A stretch of DNA of 16,991 nt from the NCBI GenBank assembly GCA_028565635.1, contig JAOXYB010022181.1, positions 1 through 16,991 of the forward strand, written 5' to 3'. The stretch comes from Phoronis ovalis (lineage: Eukaryota; Phoronida; Phoronidae). Positions 9,516 through 16,991 of this stretch are shown here, piece after piece (position 1 is the stretch's first letter; each line of letters opens with the position of its first letter). A program made the translations under genes and the position numbers. The notes beneath the pieces are model-generated. The model worked only from the letters and a program-made list of their open reading frames with translations. It had not been told where the DNA came from and did not search any database.

Positions 9516-9521
9516 TTTATT
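9516..9521 (-). terminator. Possible polyadenylation signal AATAAA
   Basis: TTTATT on the plus strand reads AATAAA on the minus strand, about 200 bases past the stop codon of the minus-strand gene. CA dinucleotides suitable for cleavage follow within 10-30 bases. AATAAA is frequent in AT-rich DNA, so position is the main support. Confidence 0.4.
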
Positions 9522-9718
9522 AACTAAGATGTCTGGCTCTTTTGATATTACGATGAACATATTTGGCATATATTTCTAGTTGCTATTTTGTAATACCTTC
9601 ACAAGTTCGATCAATTTTGAATACGAATAAGTTATTGTAAAATTAATGAATTACGCCAGCATTCGTATTGTCCTGATCGGGCGGTAGCATTTTAAAGTTT
9701 GTTACTGGCAATGGCGAT

Positions 9719-11557
9719 TTAAGTGGGATTTTTTTTATCTGCATCATCAGTACCTTTTTTGTCACCACTCTCAGCAGAAGTATTTTTATCATTCACGGAA
9801 TTGCTGGGTGCTTTTTTCTGCGTACTTTTAGTCTGAGATTTTTTAATAACTTTTGTATCAAATAATGTAAATCTCGCATCCTCTGTTTCTTCTTCTTCTT
9901 CTTCTGATTCGTCATCACTCTCTAAGTCAAGGTCATTGAAACCATCTGGTAACATTGCTTCCAAATGTGCCAATTTTTCCAAATGTTTCAGATCAATTCC
10001 CGCTTTTTCAAATTCTGCGAGATATCCATTCGTGTGTACTGTTAATGATTGTCTTCGTACACTTTTTTTAGCAACTTTGATTCCTTTTAAAGCGGCTGTA
10101 AATTCCTCTTCACTTTCAAAGCCTAGCCATGACCACATTTTATCACCTTCTTTTGTTGATACTTCCAATAAATCTCGTGAACGTGAAATTTTAGGTAGTT
10201 TTATTCCTACCATGAATGGATTGTGTTCCACTTCTCGATATTTATCACCGGTCAACATATGCATGTTTATTCTTGGTAGGAACTGTCCTTCCTTCTTTTG
10301 AAACGGCTTGGGCTTTGATGGTGGCAGTGGCGCACTCGGATTTTCTCTCCTTATAAATCGGTCAATGCGTTCTCTACAGTCTGCCGCTTTGTCTAATTCT
10401 CTGCTTTTCATCATTGACTTCCTTTGTGATATGATGTCATCCTTATTGGCTATAACTGTGTGATCATCATTAAGCTCGTCTAGAAAGGTTACTTTTCTGC
10501 TTGGACGTTCACGAAGAGCAGGATCCGTTTTGCCTCTGTCGCCAAATCTTGGTGTTCCTAATACCGTTCTCTGTTCGTTTATCGAAATTTCTGGCATAGA
10601 TAATGTTTTCGTTCGAATAGGTACAATATCAGATCTGTTTCCAGGGTTTACATGTACTAAGGTTACCTCAGGATCAGAACGTCTAAGTTTAATAAGAGTT
10701 CTGTTGACTTCCTTCTCCTTTAACGCCAGCTGATGTGCAAACGAACTGGCCGAAGTGCCGGGTCGTCCACCAGGTGTCCCTGGACATAACATCCACCATG
10801 GTTCGCGTTTCACTGTTTCTGAAATTTTCTTGTCTAATCTCAATCCAGTTTGTTGTTCGAGTTTACGTAACTTTTTACTATTTTCAATATATGCCTCGTG
10901 ATGTTTTTCGCCAATTTTCTCTAAATCTGTCAAAGCTCGAAGTAAGAATTTTCCTGTTTCTTGGTCCGTTGTTCTCCTGTGTCTGCGAACAGAGCAAATG
11001 GCGGAAGGGTCAGATAGTGGTACTCTAGAATCAATTGCTTCGAAATGGTATTTCATCCTTTTGCATTTCTCGTTATTTATCTCCTCATTTCCTGTACTTG
11101 CAGCCTTTTCTTCTTGTTTATTATCTTTTTGATATTTTGCTGTGAAGGATTTCGTTACAAATGTTTTATCACGCTTTTGGTTTGCATTTAGTGCATTTTG
11201 TTTTCTCACCTCCTTTTCACGCGCCATTTTCTCTTCTTCTAATTGCTTTTTTTCTTCCCATTCTTGTTGTTTCTTTTCTTTCTCTTGATGTCTCTCACGA
11301 CACTCCTCTAACCTTTGTTTCAAGAACGACATGCGTCTGTATATTAATTTCTGTTGCTTTTTAATCTCAGCGTCTATTAACTGTTTCTCAATGTCATATT
11401 GTTTCGCCATGTGTTCTGTGAAGACTGCATCAACACGTTGTTTGTTTTCTAATTTTTTCTTAATGCTGGCATCAATTCTGTACGTGTAATTCCGTGTATC
11501 GGAAGTACGAAGATTTGAAAAAGCTTTAGTATTCATTGTGTCTGTCTGTAAGTCCAT
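9719..11557 (-). CDS. Uncharacterised coiled-coil protein, 612 residues
   Basis: This is the only convincing gene. Residues 30-130 are rich in K, E, Q and R with heptad-like hydrophobics and should form a coiled coil; a shorter helical stretch covers 205-250. Residues 251-270 hold a Trp pair, then Pro, Gly and Thr. SRKVTFLDE at 353-361 contains KVTF, the RVxF form that docks protein phosphatase 1. APLPPSKPKP at 409-418 is proline-rich. RRQS at 501-504 fits a PKA site. Residues 543-560 are acidic with six consecutive Glu, and the tail is Lys/Ser/Thr-rich. There is no signal peptide or membrane segment, so the protein is probably cytosolic, cytoskeletal or nuclear (basic patch RRHRR at 191-195). 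An in-frame TAA lies directly before the ATG. Met8 has A at -3 and could be an alternative start. I do not recognise the family and assign no function. The intact 1.8-kb frame argues for a functional single-exon gene or retrogene; upstream noncoding exons are possible. Confidence 0.9.
   Translation of the reverse strand: MDLQTDTMNTKAFSNLRTSDTRNYTYRIDASIKKKLENKQRVDAVFTEHMAKQYDIEKQLIDAEIKKQQKLIYRRMSFLKQRLEECRERHQEKEKKQQEWEEKKQLEEEKMAREKEVRKQNALNANQKRDKTFVTKSFTAKYQKDNKQEEKAASTGNEEINNEKCKRMKYHFEAIDSRVPLSDPSAICSVRRHRRTTDQETGKFLLRALTDLEKIGEKHHEAYIENSKKLRKLEQQTGLRLDKKISETVKREPWWMLCPGTPGGRPGTSASSFAHQLALKEKEVNRTLIKLRRSDPEVTLVHVNPGNRSDIVPIRTKTLSMPEISINEQRTVLGTPRFGDRGKTDPALRERPSRKVTFLDELNDDHTVIANKDDIISQRKSMMKSRELDKAADCRERIDRFIRRENPSAPLPPSKPKPFQKKEGQFLPRINMHMLTGDKYREVEHNPFMVGIKLPKISRSRDLLEVSTKEGDKMWSWLGFESEEEFTAALKGIKVAKKSVRRQSLTVHTNGYLAEFEKAGIDLKHLEKLAHLEAMLPDGFNDLDLESDDESEEEEEETEDARFTLFDTKVIKKSQTKSTQKKAPSNSVNDKNTSAESGDKKGTDDADKKNPT
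9887..9904 (-). repeat. In-frame GAA trinucleotide repeat
   Basis: Six TTC units on the plus strand read as six GAA codons, encoding Glu552-557 in the acidic tract of the coiled-coil protein. Pure triplet runs tend to vary in copy number while keeping the frame. Confidence 0.85.
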
Positions 11558-11640
11558 TTAGGTGAAAACTTAGAGTTACTCTGGCGATATATAAAAAGTT
11601 CAGCGCTGTCCAACATATATGCGGCTCTGCAAAGTAAACG
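11558..11640 (-). promoter_or_regulatory. Possible promoter or 5' UTR splice site of the gene
   Basis: A TATA-like string, TATATATC on the minus strand or TATATAAAAAG on the plus strand, lies at 11587-11598, about 30 bases from the ATG. If used for this gene it would leave almost no leader. Alternatively the minus strand has an acceptor-like TTTACTTTGCAG ending at 11627, so the coding exon may be joined to an upstream noncoding exon. On the plus strand the same TATA string is better formed but has no coding exon near it. Confidence 0.2.
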
Positions 11641-14600
11641 TAGAATATTTGAATATAAAAACAAAACTGTAATCATTTTCATATATAACAGAGCTGGTGA
11701 CCTGATTATATTTTATTGTCCGTGTGAACTGTTGTAATTACCTGTTAATGTTTTTTTAAATCAAATATCAGGTACATTTTGAGAAATGTAACATTTTTGT
11801 TTCAATTACTCGAGACAGTCCTCTAATCTGCTATAATTTCAATGAAAGCTTCTTGTAAAAAACGCGCTTTATTCCTGCTGGACAATACCTACTCCTTCTA
11901 TACAGCGTAACTGACGAAGTGGTTTGTATTCTAGTACTAGACCTAGTACTTTCATATAGCCAGATTGCACTTATTATACAACTAAGTTATGACATTCCTA
12001 AGTTAGCACCGGGAGTTAACATCATATCTAAAGTATTTTACAAATATTGTATCCACTAAAACAAACACCTTAATTGCTTATAACTAAATTAATGATTAAA
12101 TGAAATCTAATAACATTCTACATTTAAATCTGTTCTTTAGCAGTATTTTAAATTAGAAAATGCATTCCTTAATTTACACTCGTAAAGTTGTCGATAGCAT
12201 TACACAGTATTAGGGGAGTTCTGTTGCGTGGAATGCAATAGATGTAGTTGTGCTTTTGTAGATGGTACAGATCCGCTTTATAATTTGATGGTATTTGTTA
12301 TTGCACTAGTAATTTCCTAGTCAGTGTAGGCAAGTAATACATCAATAACCAAACGGAACAAAAACAATCAAAACAATGCCGCCACCAGGATTTAAACGTT
12401 TATTCAAAACCTATTAAATATCGCACAAATTTTATTCTTATCACAACCACTGAATCATAAATAGAAAAATGAACTCCATAATATCGATCGTACTTAATAT
12501 CGTATGTGCTATTTATAATAGTTCTTAGCATAAAAATTGGAATTAACTTGTTGCCTGTTGATAGATGCAATTCAAGAGTATAATGGCTTCGTCCATGAAT
12601 TTTTATAAGCTTATTATTTTAGCCATATTAGTATCAGCCAAAGATGTACATATCTTACTTAGCATTATTTTATAAACTGGACCATGAAAATATTACATTT
12701 CTTTTTCACTGTAGTATTGCGACTATTAATATGTGTGCGAAGTAATTATGTGAAATGAGATTCTTGTTTTTTTTGTATTTCCTTTTCAAAGTTTCCGGTA
12801 CGATGAATTCGTTCTATAATAAAATACTCGTAAACACGAAATCACCAAGGCACGCAATATAATAACCCTGCATTATATTTTCTATTGATATGCAGTTAGA
12901 AAGAAAATTTATGTATAATAAATACTGAGATTATAAGGAACAATTATAACGCTTGAAGCAAATGTTTTCATATATCTTAGTAATGGTGCATTTATTTCAT
13001 AAATAACTCCTGGCGAACTTTATGTATAGCGGTATTATAGGAAGTCGCTGGGGAATTAATACGGACCATAAATTTAATATTGCTGAAAAAATTAAGTAGT
13101 TCACTTATTTACGAGTATTTTTGAAAGTGTGGCCGCTGGGACTTAATTTAAAATTACTAGGAAAAACAACACTTTGTATGTTCAGGTTTTTTTTTTACTG
13201 TATTTTGCTATTTTTGGTAGAGTTGTACGTGAACATACAGAACAGGAAAGCATTAAATAACTATTTGTTGGCATATAATATTACTTCCCTCAAATCGTCA
13301 TTGATTGCTAAGTCTATTTGTATACAGATTTTTTCTACCTCTTGTAGTCTGTTGATTGACAAACATTAAACTTCAAATCAACAATAGAATCAGTCTACTT
13401 CCATAATTTTAAAAGCTCCTAAATATTCGATTGCATTAGATTTAATGAGAGTGCAATTAAGAATGTTTCTATAAAACCATTCGCATCCCGTAATAAATCT
13501 AAGCTTGAGAAGTCTAATTTCCGTAAAAATTCGTATTGACCACATACAGTTACTGTTTAATCTAAAGAGCATATATTGAAACAGTAAATAGGCAGTCTAT
13601 TAATTGTCGTTTTAAGAACAGTTATTGGGTTGAATTTTTAATGCAGTTGCTATTTAGCTAGAAATGTCACAAACGAAAAATCGAATTTAATTTTATCTAT
13701 TTAAATAACCTTAGTTAAATTTCTTATTAAGAAATCATAATTTATATTTATATTAAATTGATATTTAAGTTTATAAGGATAATGCAGATGAAGAAGGAAA
13801 TTGAAATCACGAATAAATACAGTATATGGAATAAAAGCTCACCGTCAAATAGAACGTAGATGTTTTAAACTTGGAGCGTTTAATTACGTATAGGACTGAG
13901 AATATTATCCTTAAAAAAAGTACTCCTGGTACAGACGTAAATTTATATTCTCATAGTATTAAACTAAGCATTTCGTTATTTTACAAATAAGGGTTTCATC
14001 ACTTACCTTTAATTGTATCCTTTGCTCTACATATGTTTCATGTTATGTTTAATGTTATGACATACGAAACAGCCGAAATATATATATAACGATGTCATTC
14101 GCTTATGTTGTTATGTGTTCCACCACAGGCTGGTAACACCAAACATCCGGTAGTTCTATAATTACTTCAAAAGCAAAAACTTCAGCAGACACTATAACGT
14201 AATAACTCGTCACGCTTAGATTTGACGGTCGTAAAATTGGCTGAACTATAATGTGTTGCAGGTAACTGAAATTCCCGGCGTTTCGTTTAGTCACTAATGT
14301 TCGGTATGCAGCGTATTAATGAATGAGACAGTTCTCTCTTATACCCACTGTATTTTCCAGTCGATTAGGCCTGCTGTACAGCTACTAGAGATTGTATTAT
14401 AATACATAACTCTACACAAGGATTGAGGCCAAACAAGAACATATTAATGCAGTATTTCCACCCACATTTAAGGTATTACGAATTATGCAATTTATTATAA
14501 TAAATTAATGAAAATGATACTAGTGACTAATTTATTATTTATTTACTTTTGCTATTTTATTTGATATTACATCCTGGATTATCTACTCTTACAATGTATA

Positions 14601-14790
14601 AATATACAAATTTCGGGATAATTTAGAGCACCATATACCATCATAGTGAAAACGAGTTTAGGTGCCTGTAAACAAGAAATATTTCGAATCGTTCAAAAAT
14701 GCTAAACATTCTGGATGGGAATTTTACACAGTACATCAAGTTCGCTATTTTCATTAATTTTACATTGCTCACCAGGTGGATTCAAAATGC
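11641..14790. other. Long AT-rich stretch with no gene seen
   Basis: About 3.1 kb upstream of the gene. Short frames (60-82 codons at 13121-13369, 13390-13572 and 14103-14294) show no domain. Small perfect palindromes occur at 11933-11950 and at 14489-14506 (18 bp, AATTTATTATAATAAATT). Enhancers or upstream exons of the gene could lie here, but the sequence alone does not show them. Confidence 0.5.
11933..11950. repeat. 8-bp palindrome with 2-base centre
   Basis: AGTACTAG, then AC, then CTAGTACT. The arms are perfectly complementary. Short enough to be chance; recorded because it lies about 380 bases upstream of the gene. Confidence 0.5.
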
Positions 14791-14792
14791 AG

Positions 14793-14888
14793 ATTCACCA
14801 GTAGTCCTGCAAGCATGAACCTTACTATGGACAGCCTTACGTAAGGCTGTCCATAGTAAGGGTCATGCTTGCAGGACGAATTCACCAG
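14793..14888. mobile_element. Near-perfect 74-bp palindrome inside a 9-bp repeat
   Basis: The arms 14804-14840 and 14841-14877 are reverse complements over 37 bases with one mismatch (A at 14819 against G at 14862) and no loop. The palindrome sits between two copies of ATTCACCAG, at 14793-14801 and 14880-14888, which look like a target-site duplication. With a 9-bp duplication the insert would be 78 bp, namely TA, the palindrome and GA. This could be a transposon reduced to its two abutting terminal inverted repeats; 9-bp duplications are usual for Mutator-like and possible for Merlin elements. There is no coding capacity. An assembly artefact from hairpin-end self-ligation is the main alternative. 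Confidence 0.7.
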
Positions 14889-16566
14889 GCAAAGAAACTG
14901 TTTTGTTATAGGGAAATATTGCGTGAGAAATTCGTTATTGGGATACTTTAAAACTTATCCTCTAGGTATCGTTTCCTTTTCACTCTGGTATACTCGGAGA
15001 ATACTTTAATTTTCCCAGAATTGTTACGAATTTTCTTTTATTTATACAAGATTATGATGAAATAAACATTCGTCAGTAGTTAATATTATGTCATTAGATC
15101 TTAACGATATTTTTAAATACGCCCGACAAGCTATTAGTAACGAGCGAACGGGTGAGCGAAGTGTGTTTGCCTGTCAAGTGCGTTTAAGCGTCAAGTAAAC
15201 TGAATTATCCTATTTGTTCATAGAAATGTCGGTATAAATACGGACTACTAGCCTATTTGTTTGTTTTTTTAAATACTCGCTTTAAAAGTTGAGACAAACG
15301 TATACACTTTCCTCGCTACTAAATTTTAAATGTTGTTAAATATCCCTTTACTTTCTTTATATTATATAGTTATAAAATTCCTTCAAAATTTCGCGAAACC
15401 CGCAGCGAAATCTTCAATTTTACAAATACATGTCAAAAAAACACACGAGGAAGAAACTACATTTTTTGCATAGTTAAAGCAATCTTTTATACTGGATAGC
15501 ACACTTGAGAATATGAACCAGAAACACGTTCGCATAAATTGACGTGCGCCACTGCCACATGTAAGTATTTCCGAAGTAGTGGTCCGAAAAGTGGTCTGCA
15601 TATAACAGTTTAGTTTGTTTCCGAGTACAAGTTTCTTACTCAAAATCTCGGCTCGAAATTAATTAAAATAAGCTTGACTATTTTTGACTCGGCCTAATCA
15701 TACCTATTGTCATACATGCATATACGTACAACAAACGAAATATGATGTCTTTACAAATAGGTCCAGCAGTGTATATAAATCCCGCTACAATAATATGTTC
15801 AACAAATACTTTTATCATATCGGATTATAGTTTGTTTCCAGTTTGCGCAATCATAAAGACATTTTGTCATAAAATACAGTCAAAAATCAGGTTATTCTAA
15901 AGGTTAAAGGTTTTTCAAGATTTCTAATTATTACATTAACTTTATATTAAACCCAGACATTTCAAACGAATAAAAAGGTTAATCGGATTTACGTCAAACC
16001 TATTTGAATGTATTATTTTAATGTTTTATTTGATTAGTAAATAATATTAAGCTGTTACAATCATCCGTGTACCGAGTGACGTCATTAAAATGAATACAGG
16101 TATTGTCAACGAAAACAATATTCTTAAAATTGTTACAAACAGAAATGTAAAAGACAGAAAAAGAATGTAAATACAGTGCTGATCTTGGTCCTTAGCAACT
16201 AAATAATAAATGTTTTCTTTGAAAATAAATAACTACATGTACTTTACATATTCGAACCCACATACTATACCATGCATACATTGTTGAAAATAAACACTTA
16301 TTAGTACGGTCCTTTTGTGTATCCGGTATTAAATCTCTAACAAGTTAACATTTGAAAATGGCGACATACACTTTGAAGTGTTCAAACGAAATGCATATTC
16401 GATCCATGTATATACGATAAGATATCATGAGCTGCATCAAAATCAGAACAATATTATCCTACATTTGAAAATTTTCTTCCTTTACTAATAAACGTAATAA
16501 TTTTTTTTATTCGTTATAGAAGCAAAAACTTACTGTCAAATTATTATTTTTTTATAAACTGGTATC
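14889..16566. other. AT-rich DNA, no gene seen
   Basis: About 1.7 kb. An 86-codon minus-strand frame at 15383-15643 has a Cys/Ser/Phe-rich, unremarkable composition and no motif. No RNA genes, satellites or inverted repeats of note were seen. Confidence 0.5.
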
Positions 16567-16905
16567 TTAATTGGTCTGCCATCTAGTATTTTCCGTAATA
16601 ACAATAAGGGTAACAAAATTTTCTCCGAGGATTTGCTCTACATAATCACGGATCAGATTGCACAAAAAATTAGTAACTATGGCAGGTACGTGTGTCACAG
16701 GATGAAAGCCCATATCACAATACGATACATAGAATAATTTGAGCAACATTCAAATTGAACATTGCCGATCAGTTGATTTACAATTATATCCCCAGAACTT
16801 ACCCGTTTTTCCTGTCTTCTTAGGGATCATCTCAAAAGTTATCTCACTAACCCCAAACGTATAGCGTTTAAGATAGGGGGTGGGGGGTTGGGGGGTAAAA
16901 TCCCC
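16567..16905 (-). pseudogene. Weak coding-like stretch with one in-frame stop
   Basis: On the minus strand one frame is open from 16905 to 16753 (51 codons), interrupted by TGA at 16752-16750, then open again for 60 codons from an ATG at 16749 to a TAA at 16567-16569. The translation has mixed composition (segments such as YLKRYTFGVSEITFEM and LIRDYVEQILGENF) but matches no family I know. A consensus donor, CGG then GTAAGT at 16802-16797, lies in the first half, so 16905-16803 could instead be an exon. By a rough estimate two adjacent open stretches of this length are expected about once by chance in this much AT-rich DNA, so this is only a candidate. Confidence 0.15.
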
Positions 16906-16923
16906 CTACATTTAGGGTTAGTG
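16845..16923. repeat. Inverted repeat enclosing a G-rich tract
   Basis: CACTAACCCCAAACGTA at 16845-16861 matches the reverse complement of 16907-16923 at 15 of 17 bases. Between them are three G runs, of five at 16876-16880, six at 16882-16887 and six at 16890-16895, followed by five C at 16902-16906. The G runs can pair with the C run or form a G-quadruplex-like structure, though only three clear tracts are present. Confidence 0.65.
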
Positions 16924-16991
16924 CGAAATGAAAACTCATATGCCTAGTGTATACGATATTTATTAAAAATCATTCCTTAGTAAATATAGAA

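Noticed and set aside
9936-11364. Plus-strand ORFs of 67-121 codons
   Set aside because: They lie antisense to the 612-residue coding frame and are shadows of its codon pattern; no motifs or start context support them.
1000-12220. ACAGTATTAGGGG present near 1000 and near 12205
   Set aside because: A 13-base match at one pair of sites without extension is close to chance in this much sequence.
14103-14294. 63-codon minus-strand ORF that looked exon-like
   Set aside because: Reasonable composition but no family match, no convincing acceptor or donor pair, and no neighbouring exon in a compatible phase.
15383-15643. 86-codon minus-strand ORF
   Set aside because: Cys/Phe/Ser-rich translation without recognisable motif, no promoter or splice context; length is within chance for the window.
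16245-16270. GGTTCGAAT on the minus strand, like a tRNA B box
   Set aside because: The sequence around it cannot form the T-arm stem and no A box, anticodon arm or acceptor stem is present.

Overview
This looks like a piece of an AT-rich (about one third GC by eye), gene-poor animal nuclear genome. Only one long open reading frame exists in 17 kb. Its product has the K/E/Q-rich coiled-coil and short-linear-motif make-up of a eukaryotic protein. The rest is short chance ORFs, microsatellites, poly-C tracts and several small inverted-repeat elements. Nothing resembles bacterial gene packing, operons or ribosome binding sites. A marine invertebrate, possibly a mollusc, would fit the composition and the abundance of small non-autonomous elements, but no gene here fixes the taxon.

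Layout. 1-2300: unannotated AT-rich DNA with a GGCC-rich patch at 127-167. 2212-2369: three TGACCT half-sites, a TATA-like string and a TA/T microsatellite. 2370-3880: nothing recognisable. 3887-5409: a repeat-rich block with a degenerate ~30-bp array built on TTCAGGGTG, two isolated poly-C tracts, and a ~445-bp foldback-like insertion. That insertion carries TACCCTG units that switch orientation in its middle and is flanked by an 11-bp direct repeat. 5410-6606: mostly empty, with one exact match to a CTCF-type core. 6607-6846: a degraded foldback element. 8539-8972: a MITE-like element with ~45-bp terminal inverted repeats. 9516-11557: the single gene, on the minus strand, with a possible polyadenylation signal. 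11650-14790: empty AT-rich DNA. 14793-14888: a nearly perfect 74-bp palindrome inside a 9-bp direct repeat. 16567-16923: a weak coding-like stretch next to a G-rich inverted repeat.

The gene encodes an unrecognised 612-residue basic coiled-coil protein with a PP1-type RVxF motif, a possible PKA site, a proline-rich stretch and a C-terminal acidic tract. It is uninterrupted from ATG to stop, so it is either truly intronless in its coding part or a retrocopy. No other gene is present to build a pathway or system with it. The most interesting unexplained signals are the palindrome at 14804-14877, the strand-switching array at 4954-5398, and the apparent over-representation of the ACCCTG word across the window and inside several of the repeat structures. 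No complete novel defence or biosynthetic system is visible.
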